Shown one piece after another: positions 1-8,502 of a stretch of 64,000 nt of DNA; the stretch's first letter is position 1; each line of letters starts with the position of its first letter. The stretch lies in the NCBI GenBank assembly GCA_014359765.1, contig JACIYT010000003.1:99866-163865 (forward strand). The letters are read 5' to 3'. Source of the DNA: Roseovarius sp. (GTDB lineage: Bacteria > Pseudomonadota > Alphaproteobacteria > Rhodobacterales > Rhodobacteraceae). The notes beneath the pieces are model-generated. The model was not told the origin of the DNA, did no database searches, and was given only the letters and a program-made list of their open reading frames with translations. Position numbers and translations under genes: made by a program.

Positions 1-1001
1 ACCACGCGCAGGGCATGGCGTTCATGTGCCGGCATTTCGGGGTGCGCGGCGTTATCTTCATGCCGGTGACGACGCCTCGGCAAAAGATCGACAAGACCGG
101 CAAATTCGGCGGCGATGCGATCACGATCCGGCTCACGGGCGATTATTTCGACGACACCCTTGCCGCGGCCCAGGCCTATTGCGCCGAAGCCGGGGCGCAT
201 TTCCTGTCGCCTTTCGACGACGAGGACGTGATCGAAGGCCAGGCCAGCGTCGCCGTCGAGATCGAGGCACAGCTCGGCGGCCTCCCCGACCACCTGATCC
301 TGCCGGTGGGCGGTGGTGGGCTGGCCGCGGGCGTTCGCAGCTATCTCGGCGATCGCGTTGCCCTCACGCTGGTGGAGCCCGCAGGCGGTGCCTGTCTCGC
401 GGCGGCCCTTGCCGCCGGCACGCCGGTGCGCCTGCCCCATGTGGACACCTTTGCCGATGGCGCCGCGGTGGCGCAGATCGGCACGCGCACCTTTGCCCGC
501 CTGCGCGATGTTGCGCGCGCGCAGGTCCTCGGAATCGATGAGGATCGCATCTGCACGACGATGCTCGAAATGCTCAATATCGAGGGGATCGTGCTCGAAC
601 CGGCGGGTGCCCTGTCGGTCGATGCGCTCCGGGACATGGGCCCCTCGATCCGCGGCCGGCGGGTGGTCTGCGTGACCTCCGGCGGGAATTTCGATTTCGA
701 GAGGTTGCCCGAGGTCAAGGAGCGCGCTCAGCGATTCGCGGGCCTCAAGAAGTATTTCATCCTCCGGATGCCGCAGCGCCCGGGCGCGCTGCGCGATTTT
801 CTTTCGGTGCTCGGGCCGCATGACGATATCGCCCGGTTCGAGTATCTCAAGAAATCGGCCCGCAATTTCGGGTCGGTGCTGATCGGGATCGAAACGACGC
901 AACCCGAAAACCTTGCGACACTTCTCGAGAAGCTCGCGAAGACGGGATTTCACTATCGCGACATCACACATGACGAGGTTCTCGCCGAGTTCCTGATCTG
1001 A
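1..1001 (+). CDS. ilvA: Threonine dehydratase, 5' truncated by window edge
   Basis: PLP-dependent threonine deaminase, which makes 2-oxobutanoate in the first step of isoleucine synthesis in the cytosol. The left edge cuts the gene: the first complete codons (nt 3-14) read His-Ala-Gln-Gly, the tail of the Asn-His-Ala-Gln-Gly motif, so the PLP lysine lies off the window. The cofactor phosphate loop Pro-Val-Gly-Gly-Gly-Gly-Leu is at about nt 300-323. From about nt 745 (Lys-Lys-Tyr-Phe-Ile-Leu) a single ACT-like regulatory domain follows, as in the short-form enzyme. The ATG at nt 15 is internal, not the start. The gene converges on the Hpt gene with a 14-nt gap. Confidence 0.93.
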   Translation, partial: HAQGMAFMCRHFGVRGVIFMPVTTPRQKIDKTGKFGGDAITIRLTGDYFDDTLAAAQAYCAEAGAHFLSPFDDEDVIEGQASVAVEIEAQLGGLPDHLILPVGGGGLAAGVRSYLGDRVALTLVEPAGGACLAAALAAGTPVRLPHVDTFADGAAVAQIGTRTFARLRDVARAQVLGIDEDRICTTMLEMLNIEGIVLEPAGALSVDALRDMGPSIRGRRVVCVTSGGNFDFERLPEVKERAQRFAGLKKYFILRMPQRPGALRDFLSVLGPHDDIARFEYLKKSARNFGSVLIGIETTQPENLATLLEKLAKTGFHYRDITHDEVLAEFLI

Positions 1002-1015
1002 GCGCGCGGCGCCCG

Positions 1016-1333
1016 TCACGCCGCGATCGCACTGCCGATATTGGCAAAGAATTCCGCCCTCGAACGGTGATAGCAGTCCCGGATTTCCGCGCTGCTTGCC
1101 GCGCGCTCGCCGCGCCCGACGGCCTGGCACAATCCGGCCAGCGTCACGAAGCCGAGATTGAGGGCGCTGCCGACGATGAAATGCATGAGCTCGCCGCGCT
1201 CGGACGCGCTCATGTCATCGCGAACCCGGTCGAGCCCGCCCTCCACCTCCTCGAGGAACAGATCGAGCACCTCCTCGAATGCCTCGGCGCCGATTTCCTG
1301 CCGCAACTCACGTATGCGTTCCCAGTTGATCAT
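1016..1333 (-). CDS. Hpt-domain phosphotransfer protein
   Basis: A 105-residue protein that is essentially one histidine-phosphotransfer helical domain. The phospho-accepting His is in Leu-Met-His-Phe-Ile-Val-Gly-Ser at about residues 50-57, followed by Ala-Leu-Asn-Leu-Gly. The family consensus has His-x-Leu-Lys-Gly-Ser; here Val replaces the usual Lys, while the His and the Gly-Ser turn are kept. The start has a good ribosome site (GGGGAG about 7 nt upstream). It is divergent from the receiver-phosphatase gene at 1460, and such neighbours are often phosphorelay partners: the Hpt protein would pass phosphate to that receiver. The partnership is inferred from position only. Confidence 0.8.
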   Translation of the reverse strand: MINWERIRELRQEIGAEAFEEVLDLFLEEVEGGLDRVRDDMSASERGELMHFIVGSALNLGFVTLAGLCQAVGRGERAASSAEIRDCYHRSRAEFFANIGSAIAA

Positions 1334-1459
1334 GAAGTTCTCCCCTTGGCTGCGGCCACCTTGCGCCCTGATCGTTCAAATCGGGTTAACGCAGACACGA
1401 AATCAGGCCAAATCCGAAATTTCACTGATTCTTAAGAGCTCGGATGCCAATGTCGATTC

Positions 1460-2794
1460 GTGGCGCGCGACCGGCGTCCGCGTGGTCAGGTGTGGCGTAA
1501 CGGTGCAGGTGTTCGGGTGCGGCTTTCGGAACAGGAGAACGCGACATGCGAAAGCAGCCATGAGGCGCCGCTGCGCGTGCTAGTTGTTGATGACAGCCGG
1601 TTTCAGCGGCGCCTCGTCGGGGCCTGTCTTCGCCAGTGGGGCTTTGCCGTGGAAGAGGCGCAGAACGGCCTGGAGGCTCTCGACATCTGCCGCGCGCGAC
1701 CGCCCGACATCGTGATGAGCGACTGGATCATGCCCGGCATGAGCGGTGTCGATTTCTGCCGGAAATTCCGGGCAATGGCGCGCCCGACCTATGGCTATTT
1801 CATCCTCCTGACCTCCAAGAGCAGCAGTGACGAGATCGCCATCGGCCTCGATGCGGGGGCCGATGATTTCCTGACCAAGCCGGTGAAACCGGCCGAGTTG
1901 CGCGCCCGGCTCACCGCGGGGCGGCGCATCCTCGACATGGAGCGCGAACTGACCCGGAAAAACCGGTTGATCACGGCGACGCTGGACGAATTGCAGACGC
2001 TTTACGATTCGCTCGACAGCGACCTGCGCGAGGCGCAGAAGCTCCAGCAATCGCTGCTCAGCGCGCGGTATCGGGATTTTGGCATGGCGGAACTGTCGCT
2101 GCTGCTGCATTCCGCGGGGCATGTCGGCGGCGATCTGGTCGGGACATTTCCGATTTCCGAGGGGCGGATCGGTGTTTACGGGATCGACGTGTCCGGTCAC
2201 GGCGTCAGCTCTGCGCTGATGACCGCGCGCCTTGCGGGGTATCTCTCGGCCACGGTGCCCGAGCAGAACCTCGCGCTGCGCGAGGTTGCGCCGGGCCGGT
2301 TCGTTGCGCGCCCCCCCGCCGAGACGCTGTTGCGGCTCAACCATATCTTCATGTCGGACCTCGATACCGATCACTATTTCACGATTGCCCTGGCGGATGT
2401 CGATCTGGTCAGCGGGCGCGTCCTGCTGGCGCAGGCCGGGCATCCGCATCCGGCGGTGCAGCGCCGGGATGGCAGCGTCGCGTTCGTCGGCTGCGGGGGG
2501 CTCCCGGTGGGGTTGATCGATGAGGCCCGGTTCGATCAGGTGACGCTCATGCTCGGGCCGGGGGACCGGCTGCTCATCTACTCCGACGGGCTGACGGAAT
2601 GCGCGGCGCCCGACGGCACGCTCCTCGACGAGGCCGGGCTCGCGCGCGTGATGGGCGAGCTGCGTCAGACCCATGGCCCGGCGTTTCTCGAATCGCTGAT
2701 GTGGAAGCTTGCCGAACATGCGCGGGACGGGGATTTCGCGGATGATGTCTCGGCGCTCGTTCTCGAATTCAGGGAGAACCCGCGATCATGCTGA
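1460..2794 (+). CDS. Response regulator with C-terminal PP2C (SpoIIE/RsbU-type) phosphatase
   Basis: Two-domain signalling protein. The receiver domain (about residues 38-155 in this numbering) has the acidic pair Asp44-Asp45, phospho-acceptor Asp88 in Ser-Asp-Trp-Ile-Met-Pro, Thr118 and Lys140. A helical linker (160-205) leads to a PP2C-type serine phosphatase whose metal aspartates are visible in Gly-Gly-Asp-Leu (225), Asp-Val-Ser-Gly-His-Gly (243), Tyr-Ser-Asp-Gly and a final Asp-Asp-Val. RsbU-type enzymes dephosphorylate anti-sigma-factor antagonists in general stress control; none is encoded nearby. The start is uncertain: this frame opens with GTG at 1460 (other GTGs at 1490, 1517 and 1577), whereas the best ribosome site serves an out-of-frame ATG at 1546. 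The 3' end overlaps the convergent Nudix gene by 26 nt. Confidence 0.85.
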   Translation: MARDRRPRGQVWRNGAGVRVRLSEQENATCESSHEAPLRVLVVDDSRFQRRLVGACLRQWGFAVEEAQNGLEALDICRARPPDIVMSDWIMPGMSGVDFCRKFRAMARPTYGYFILLTSKSSSDEIAIGLDAGADDFLTKPVKPAELRARLTAGRRILDMERELTRKNRLITATLDELQTLYDSLDSDLREAQKLQQSLLSARYRDFGMAELSLLLHSAGHVGGDLVGTFPISEGRIGVYGIDVSGHGVSSALMTARLAGYLSATVPEQNLALREVAPGRFVARPPAETLLRLNHIFMSDLDTDHYFTIALADVDLVSGRVLLAQAGHPHPAVQRRDGSVAFVGCGGLPVGLIDEARFDQVTLMLGPGDRLLIYSDGLTECAAPDGTLLDEAGLARVMGELRQTHGPAFLESLMWKLAEHARDGDFADDVSALVLEFRENPRSC

Positions 2795-3212
2795 CGAAAT
2801 GCCGATCCCCGGCATTGCCCAGAAGCGCCGCCGCGTCACGCGGCGACAGCCATAGCGCGCGATGTCCCGGCTCGGTCGGCTCGCCGAGGCGGCGCGCGGG
2901 CCAGGCGCGGTAGAGGGTGCAGAGCTTCTCTGCCCAGAGGTCATATTCCGGCATGAAGACAAAGCGCCGGAACGCCCCGAGCCGCCGCGGCGCAGCGATC
3001 CGCCAGCCGGTTTCCTCGCGGACCTCCCGGTGAAGCGCCTGCAGCGGCGTCTCGCCCGGGTCGATTCCGCCACCGGGAAGCTGATATTCGGGCACTGGCG
3101 CGGCCTGATGTGTCACGAGGATGCGGCCCGCGCGCATCAGGATCGCATAGGCGCCGGGGCGCAGGCGGTAACGGATATCGCGCTGCGGCGGAACGCCAAA
3201 TCGTCGGATCAT
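2769..3212 (-). CDS. Nudix hydrolase
   Basis: A 147-residue Nudix hydrolase with a complete Nudix box: Gly-Gly-Gly-Ile-Asp-Pro-Gly-Glu, then Arg-Glu-Val-Arg-Glu-Glu-Thr-Gly-Trp, at about residues 47-70. The box binds Mg2+ and cleaves nucleoside-diphosphate-linked substrates; the substrate cannot be read from the sequence. The start at 3212 has an AGGAGG ribosome site. The last 26 nt overlap the 3' end of the phosphatase gene on the other strand. The gene is divergent from hslO, with 74 nt between starts. Confidence 0.85.
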   Translation of the reverse strand: MIRRFGVPPQRDIRYRLRPGAYAILMRAGRILVTHQAAPVPEYQLPGGGIDPGETPLQALHREVREETGWRIAAPRRLGAFRRFVFMPEYDLWAEKLCTLYRAWPARRLGEPTEPGHRALWLSPRDAAALLGNAGDRHFVSMIAGSP

Positions 3213-3286
3213 GCGGCCCTCCTGGCTGCGGCTTGTCGTGCCCGCTGCAAAGCGATATGCGGGAACCCGTCACAAAAGGAAAGCCC

Positions 3287-4282
3287 ATGAGCCTTGGACA
3301 GCGAATCGCATGGGATGACACGGTGCTGCCGTTCCAGCTCGATCATGCCGATATCCGGGGGCGCGTTGCCCGGCTCGACGGGGTGCTCGATGTGATCCTC
3401 GCGCAGCATGACTATCCCGCCCCCGTCGAGGCGCTCGTCGTTGAGATGGCGCTTCTGACCGCGCTGGTCGGCCAGACGGTCAAGCTGCGCTGGAAGCTGT
3501 CGCTCCAGGTCCAGAGCAAGGGCGCGGTGCGCATGATCGCCACCGATTATTTCGCCCCCGAGACCGCCGGAGAGCCGGCGCGCATCCGCGCCTATGCCGC
3601 GTTCGATGCCGACCGTCTGCGCCAGGAGCCGCCCTCCGGGCGACTGGGGGAGGGCTATTTCGCCGTGCTGATCGACCAGGGGCCGGGCATGACCCCCTAC
3701 CAGGGAATCACGCCGCTGACCGGCGAGGCGCTCCATCGGTGCGCCGAGGCCTATTTCGCCCAGTCCGAGCAACTCCCGACGCGGTTCGCGCTGTCCTTTG
3801 GCAAATCCGCCATGCCCGGCGAGGCGCCGCGCTGGCGCGCGGGCGGCGTCATGCTCCAGCACATGCCCAAGGCCTCGCCCCATGCCAGCGGCGGCGGCTC
3901 GGGCGCGGGCGGCCTGCTTGTGGCGGGTGATCTTGTTGCCGGCAGGGATGCCGAGAACTGGCAGCGCGCCAATCTCCTGCTCGACACGGTCGAGGATCTC
4001 GAGCTGATCGGGCCCTCGGTCTCGCCCGCCGATCTGCTGGTCAGGCTGTTTCACGAAGAGGGGCCGCGCGTCTTCGACATGCAGCCGGTGCGCTTCGGGT
4101 GCACCTGTTCGGAGGCGCGGGTGCGCAACAGCCTGTCGATCTATTCCGCCCGCGACATCGCCTCGATGACGACCGAAGAGGGCACCGTGACCGCCGATTG
4201 CCAGTTCTGCGGCGCGCATTACGTGCTCGATCCGGCCACGCTCGGGCTGGATGCGCCGGGGGGGTCCGGTGCGGGGGTCTGA
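3287..4282 (+). CDS. hslO: Redox-regulated chaperone Hsp33
   Basis: Cytosolic holdase chaperone activated by oxidation and unfolding. The 331-residue protein has the typical Hsp33 substrate-binding body and, near the C-terminus, the zinc switch: Cys-x-Cys (Gly-Cys-Thr-Cys-Ser) followed about 50 residues later by Cys-x-x-Cys (Asp-Cys-Gln-Phe-Cys-Gly). All four cysteines are present. I placed the start at the ATG at 3287, which begins the conserved N-terminal region and has AAAGGA 6 nt upstream; the frame stays open upstream to 3110 without homology. The end overlaps the following Nudix gene, suggesting translational coupling in an hslO-Nudix-cca run. Confidence 0.95.
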   Translation: MSLGQRIAWDDTVLPFQLDHADIRGRVARLDGVLDVILAQHDYPAPVEALVVEMALLTALVGQTVKLRWKLSLQVQSKGAVRMIATDYFAPETAGEPARIRAYAAFDADRLRQEPPSGRLGEGYFAVLIDQGPGMTPYQGITPLTGEALHRCAEAYFAQSEQLPTRFALSFGKSAMPGEAPRWRAGGVMLQHMPKASPHASGGGSGAGGLLVAGDLVAGRDAENWQRANLLLDTVEDLELIGPSVSPADLLVRLFHEEGPRVFDMQPVRFGCTCSEARVRNSLSIYSARDIASMTTEEGTVTADCQFCGAHYVLDPATLGLDAPGGSGAGV

Positions 4283-4874
4283 TCCGCTGGCCGCGGTCCT
4301 CGCTGCGCTCGCCGAGGGGCCGGTGCGCACCTCGGATTACGAGCTCAACCCCGAATCCGGCCTGCCGCCCGAGCGCAGGCTGCGGCCGGCGGGGGTGCTC
4401 GTGCCGATCCTGGGCGAGGGGGAAGCGGCGCGGGTGATCCTCACCAAGCGTTCCTCGGCGCTGCGGCACCATCCCGGCCAGATCGCCTTTCCCGGCGGCA
4501 AGCAGGAGCCCGGCGACCCGGATATCGCGGCCACCGCGCTGCGCGAGGCGCGCGAGGAGATCGGCCTCGATCCCGCGCATGTCGGGATTCTCGGCCGCCT
4601 GCCTCGCCACGAGACGGTGACCGGCTTCGAGGTGACACCGGTTCTCGCGCGCGTTCATGCCCCCTTCACCCCGGTGCCGGATCACAACGAGGTGGCCGAA
4701 GTGTTCGAGGTTCCGCTCGTGCATCTGATGGAGCCGCGCCGCTACAGGATCGAGAAGCGCCGCTGGAAGGGCGACTGGCGGCGCTATTATGTCATCCCCT
4801 TCGGGCCCTATTACATCTGGGGCGCGACCGCGCGCATCCTGCGGGTGATGGCCGGGATGGCCGCGCGGCCATGA
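4251..4874 (+). CDS. Nudix hydrolase, CoA pyrophosphatase type (NudL-like)
   Basis: A 207-residue Nudix hydrolase of the CoA pyrophosphatase class. The class motif precedes the Nudix box: Thr-Lys-Arg-Ser, Arg-His-His-Pro-Gly-Gln-Ile, Phe-Pro-Gly-Gly at about residues 65-84. The box continues with Arg-Glu-Ala-Arg-Glu-Glu-Ile-Gly-Leu. Expected activity is hydrolysis of CoA or oxidised CoA to phosphopantetheine and 3',5'-ADP. It overlaps hslO by 32 nt if the ATG at 4251 is used; a GTG at 4269 behind a G-rich stretch is an equally good start. Its TGA overlaps the cca start as ATGA. Confidence 0.88.
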   Translation: MRRGGPVRGSDPLAAVLAALAEGPVRTSDYELNPESGLPPERRLRPAGVLVPILGEGEAARVILTKRSSALRHHPGQIAFPGGKQEPGDPDIAATALREAREEIGLDPAHVGILGRLPRHETVTGFEVTPVLARVHAPFTPVPDHNEVAEVFEVPLVHLMEPRRYRIEKRRWKGDWRRYYVIPFGPYYIWGATARILRVMAGMAARP

Positions 4875-6016
4875 GGATCACCGGCGCCTGGATCACCCGC
4901 CCCGAGACGCGCGCGGTCTGTGACGCGCTCACGGGTGCGGGGTATCAGGCGCTGTTCGTCGGGGGCTGCGTGCGCAACGCGCTCCTTGGCGCGGCGGTGA
5001 ACGACATCGACATCGCCACCGATGCGCATCCCGAAGCGGTGATGGAGATCGCCCGGCAGGCGGGGCTGAAGCCGGTCCCGACCGGGATCGCCCATGGCAC
5101 GATCACCGTGGTTTCCGGCGGTCTGCCCCACGAGGTCACCAGCTTTCGCGCCGATCTGGAGACCGACGGCCGTCGCGCGCGCGTGGCCTTTGGCGCGGAT
5201 ATCGCCGCCGATGCGCGACGGCGCGATTTTACCATGAACGCGCTCTACGCCCGCCCCGACGGGACCGTGATCGACCCGCTGGGCGGGCTTGCGGATCTGG
5301 TGGCGCGGCGCGTGCGCTTCATCGCCGACGCCGCCGCGCGCATCCGCGAGGATTACCTCCGGATCCTGCGATTCTTTCGCTTTCATGCCTGGTATGGCGA
5401 TCCCGGGGGCGGGCTCGATCCCGAGGGCTATGCCGCCTGCGCCGCCTTGCAGGAGGGGCTGGACACGCTCTCGCGCGAACGGGTCGGCGCCGAGATGCAC
5501 AAGCTGCTGGCCGCCCCCGATCCCGCGCCCGCGCTTGCCGCGATGCAGGCGGCGGGGATCCTGCACCGCGTGTTGCCGGGGGCCGATGCCGGGGCGATGG
5601 CCGCCCTGGTCCACCTGGAGGCAGAGGCCGGCCTGGCGCCGGACGCGATCCGGCGGCTTGCGCTTCTGGGGGGCGAGGATGTGGCCGGGCGACTGCGCCT
5701 GTCACGGGCCGAGGCGCAGCGGATCGAGCGGCTGCGCGCGCATCTCGGCGGGGCGATGCCGGTTGCGGAGCTCGGCTATCGCCTCGGGGCGCGCGACGGG
5801 GCCGACATCGTGGTGCTGCGCGCGGCACTCGGCGGCAGGCCCCCGGATCGTGCGGATTGGGAGGATCTGCGCAGGGGGGCCGAGGCGGTCTTTCCGGTCC
5901 GGCCCGCCGATCTGATGCCCGCGCTCGCGGGGCCTGCCCTGGGCGCGCGGCTGCGCACATTGGAGGAGCGCTGGATCGCCTCGGGATTCAGCCTGCGGCG
6001 CGAGGACCTGCTGTGA
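4871..6016 (+). CDS. cca: CCA tRNA nucleotidyltransferase / poly(A) polymerase family
   Basis: Class II nucleotidyltransferase, 381 residues, expected to add or repair the 3' CCA end of tRNAs. Visible motifs are Phe-Val-Gly-Gly-Cys-Val-Arg (nucleotide binding, about residues 30-36), the metal-binding Asp-x-Asp in Asn-Asp-Ile-Asp-Ile-Ala-Thr-Asp, Arg-Arg-Arg-Asp-Phe-Thr-Met-Asn-Ala, Asp-Pro-Leu-Gly-Gly, and Arg-Ile-Arg-Glu-Asp-Tyr-Leu-Arg-Ile-Leu-Arg. There is no C-terminal HD domain of the E. coli type. It starts in an ATGA overlap with the Nudix gene, and its TGA overlaps the GTG start of the methyltransferase gene, so the three are probably co-translated. Confidence 0.92.
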   Translation: MRITGAWITRPETRAVCDALTGAGYQALFVGGCVRNALLGAAVNDIDIATDAHPEAVMEIARQAGLKPVPTGIAHGTITVVSGGLPHEVTSFRADLETDGRRARVAFGADIAADARRRDFTMNALYARPDGTVIDPLGGLADLVARRVRFIADAAARIREDYLRILRFFRFHAWYGDPGGGLDPEGYAACAALQEGLDTLSRERVGAEMHKLLAAPDPAPALAAMQAAGILHRVLPGADAGAMAALVHLEAEAGLAPDAIRRLALLGGEDVAGRLRLSRAEAQRIERLRAHLGGAMPVAELGYRLGARDGADIVVLRAALGGRPPDRADWEDLRRGAEAVFPVRPADLMPALAGPALGARLRTLEERWIASGFSLRREDLL

Positions 6017-7239
6017 GCACGCATCGCATCATCCGCCTCGGGGCGCGGGGCGACGGCATTGCCGAGGGCGCGATCCGCGCGCCGCGCACCCTGCCGGGTG
6101 AGGAGGTGACCGGGACGGTGGCCGGGCAGGTGCTCGGGGATGTCCGGATCCTCACGCCTTCGCCCGATCGCGTGCGCCCGCCCTGCCGCCATTTCGCCGC
6201 CTGCGGTGGCTGCCAGGTGCAGCACGCGTCGGATGATTTCGTCGCTGCGTGGAAACGCGACATGGTGGCGGGCGCGCTCCGGGCGCGGGGGATTTCCGCC
6301 GCGATCGCCGCCCCCGTGCTGACCTCGCCGCCCGCCTCGCGGCGGCGCGCCACGCTGGCCGCGCGGCGCACAAGGGGCGGGGCGATGGCCGGGTTTCACG
6401 CGCGCGCCAGCGATCAGATCGTCGAGGTGCCCGACTGCCGGCTGCTGCATCCCGATCTCATGCCGGCGCCTGGCGTGGCGCGCGATCTGGCGCTGGCCGG
6501 GGCGAGCCGGAAGGGCGCGCTCGCGGTTGCGGCGACGCTTTCGGCGGGCGGGCTCGACATCGCGGTGACCGGCGGCAAGCCGCTCGACGGGCCATTGCGC
6601 CTCGTGCTGGCCGATCTCGCCGCGCGGCACGATCTGGCGCGGCTGGCCTGGGAGACGGAGACCGTGGTCACGCGCCGCCCGCCCGAACAGGTATTCGCCG
6701 GTGTGCGCGTTGTGCCGCCCCCGGGGGCGTTCCTGCAGGCCACGGCCGAGGGCGAGGCCGCACTCTGCGCCGCGGTGGCGAGGATTCTGGAGGGTGCGCG
6801 CCGGATCGTCGATCTCTTCGCCGGTTGCGGCACCTTCACCTTTCCGCTTGCCCGTCACGCCGCCGTTCATGCCGTCGAGGGCGCGCCCGGGATGGTCGCC
6901 GCGCTCGATCGTGGCGCGCGCCATGCCGCCGGTCTCAGGCCGGTGACGGTCGCGGCGCGCGATCTCTTCCGCCGCCGGCTCCTGGAAGACGAGCTGTCAC
7001 GCTTCGACGCCGCCGTGATCGACCCGCCCCGCCCCGGGGCCGAGGCGCAGATCCGCGCGCTGGCCCGCGCGCGCCTGCCGCGGATCGCCCATGTCTCGTG
7101 CAATCCGGTGAGCTTTGCGCGCGACGCCGAGACGCTCATTGCGGCGGGCTACGCGCTCGGCCCGGTGCATGTGATCGACCAGTTCCGCTGGTCGTCGCAT
7201 GTGGAGCTTGTCGCCGGATTCACCCTGAAAACCGCGTGA
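6013..7239 (+). CDS. RNA (uracil-5-)-methyltransferase, RumA/TrmA family
   Basis: SAM-dependent m5U methyltransferase of 408 residues. The N-terminal half carries an iron-sulfur cysteine set (Cys-Arg-His-Phe-Ala-Ala-Cys-Gly-Gly-Cys, plus a later Cys-Arg-Leu-Leu). The C-terminal half has the SAM motif Asp-Leu-Phe-Ala-Gly-Cys-Gly-Thr-Phe, Asp-Pro-Pro-Arg, and the catalytic cysteine in Val-Ser-Cys-Asn-Pro. These are hallmarks of the RlmD/RlmC group, which methylates uridines of 23S rRNA; which position is not decidable here. The N-terminal TRAM-like part is short. The start is the GTG at 6013, overlapping the cca stop; the frame is open further upstream inside cca, which I treat as chance. Confidence 0.88.
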   Translation: MSTHRIIRLGARGDGIAEGAIRAPRTLPGEEVTGTVAGQVLGDVRILTPSPDRVRPPCRHFAACGGCQVQHASDDFVAAWKRDMVAGALRARGISAAIAAPVLTSPPASRRRATLAARRTRGGAMAGFHARASDQIVEVPDCRLLHPDLMPAPGVARDLALAGASRKGALAVAATLSAGGLDIAVTGGKPLDGPLRLVLADLAARHDLARLAWETETVVTRRPPEQVFAGVRVVPPPGAFLQATAEGEAALCAAVARILEGARRIVDLFAGCGTFTFPLARHAAVHAVEGAPGMVAALDRGARHAAGLRPVTVAARDLFRRRLLEDELSRFDAAVIDPPRPGAEAQIRALARARLPRIAHVSCNPVSFARDAETLIAAGYALGPVHVIDQFRWSSHVELVAGFTLKTA

Positions 7240-7323
7240 ACGGGTGAAAATCCGGCTACCCGCATGGCGCCGAATGCGGTATCATCATCCCAAAAACGGA
7301 TCGGGCAACGAGCGGGCAGAGCC

Positions 7324-7824
7324 ATGCAGATAACACGGCGTTTCGCGCTTCTGGCGGGGGCTGCGGCCCTTGCGGGATGCGCCGGAGATTCGAAATTCCG
7401 GACCTATCGTGGCCCCGAGGTCACACGCCTCGTCGTGAACAAGGGCGCGCGCGAAATGTTCCTCCTGCATCACGGGCGCGTGCTGAAACGCTACGATGTG
7501 CAGCTCGGCTTTCAGCCCGCCGGCCACAAGCAGTTCGAAGGCGACGGCAGGACGCCGGAGGGCGATTACATCATCGACCGGCGCAACCCCGACAGCGCCT
7601 ATCACCTCTCGCTCGGGATTTCCTATCCGAACGAGGCCGATATCGCCTTTGCCCGAGCCCATGGCAGATCGCCCGGCGGCGATATCTTCATCCATGGCGA
7701 GCCGGGGATTCTCGGGTTTCTCCGGCCCGACTGGACGGCGGGCTGCATCGCGGTGGCGAATCGCGAGATCGAGGATGTCTATGCGATGGTGCGCAACGGC
7801 ACGCCGGTCACGATCACCGCCTGA
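7324..7824 (+). CDS. L,D-transpeptidase lipoprotein (YkuD domain)
   Basis: A 166-residue exported protein. The N-terminus has an Arg-Arg, a hydrophobic core and a lipobox (Leu-Ala-Gly-Cys, Cys about residue 19), so it is probably a lipoprotein. The rest is one YkuD domain with the catalytic set His-Gly (Ile-Phe-Ile-His-Gly-Glu-Pro) and Gly-Cys-Ile-Ala-Val. YkuD enzymes make 3-3 peptidoglycan cross-links or attach lipoproteins to the wall. An ATG at 7264 is in frame, but only the one at 7324 gives a clean signal peptide. Its stop abuts the convergent CAP-domain gene with no gap. Confidence 0.87.
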   Translation: MQITRRFALLAGAAALAGCAGDSKFRTYRGPEVTRLVVNKGAREMFLLHHGRVLKRYDVQLGFQPAGHKQFEGDGRTPEGDYIIDRRNPDSAYHLSLGISYPNEADIAFARAHGRSPGGDIFIHGEPGILGFLRPDWTAGCIAVANREIEDVYAMVRNGTPVTITA

Positions 7825-8358
7825 TCAACCGCCGAGCACCATTGTCCACCAGATCTTGCCGCCCGGATCCTGATGCCAGGCAAAGCCCATCTGCCGCGCA
7901 TCGGGCGACAGGATCACGCCGCGGGTGATATCCTCTTCCATCCAGGCGGCGAGGGTTTCGAGCTCGGTCTCGTAGGTTTCCGAGATCGTCTCGCCGACAA
8001 GCTGCCCGGTATAGCCGACGCGCCGCACCCGATCCACCGGCGAGGAACCGTCCGAGCCGAAATGCCATGGCCGGTTCTGCACCGACATGTCGCGGGCATG
8101 GGTCGCGGCGGCAGCGGTCAGCCGATCGTCGAGGGTGAGCGGCGCAACTCCGGCAGCCTCGCGCAGGGTGTTGACCGAATCGAGCATCCGGAACTGGATT
8201 TCGCGGGTCTCGCCGGGCTTGATCCGGTAGAGCCGCGGCAGCGGCCTGCCCTCTGCGTCCACCATCGGCGGCGGCGGAGCGGCGCAGGCGGCCAGAGCCA
8301 GAAGAGCCGACAGGCAAAGAGCAATAAGACGCGTCATGTGACCAGCCACCCGTTCCAT
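7825..8358 (-). CDS. CAP (SCP-like) domain lipoprotein
   Basis: Exported 177-residue protein with a signal peptide ending in a lipobox (Leu-Ala-Ala-Cys, Cys25) and a CAP/SCP domain of the bacterial YkwD type. The domain includes Asn-x-x-Arg-x-x-x-Gly-Val, His-Ala-Arg-Asp-Met, Trp-His-Phe, and Gly-Glu-x-Ile. Function is unknown; bacterial CAP proteins are often cell-wall associated. The ATG at 8358 has AGGA 4-5 nt upstream; an internal ATG at 8337 would also give a valid signal peptide (Met-Thr-Arg-Leu-Ile) but has a weaker ribosome site. It sits tail-to-tail with one L,D-transpeptidase and divergent from another. Confidence 0.85.
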   Translation of the reverse strand: MERVAGHMTRLIALCLSALLALAACAAPPPPMVDAEGRPLPRLYRIKPGETREIQFRMLDSVNTLREAAGVAPLTLDDRLTAAAATHARDMSVQNRPWHFGSDGSSPVDRVRRVGYTGQLVGETISETYETELETLAAWMEEDITRGVILSPDARQMGFAWHQDPGGKIWWTMVLGG

Positions 8359-8502
8359 TGATCCTGCCGCTTTAGCGTGCGCGGCGGCATTGATCAAACC
8401 GGCATGTTCGGAATCTCGCCGACTCACGGCGGATTGATTTGCGAGTGCGACCTGCAAACCATATATCCCTGTGGATATGGCACGCATGAGTGGAGTCGAA
8501 AC

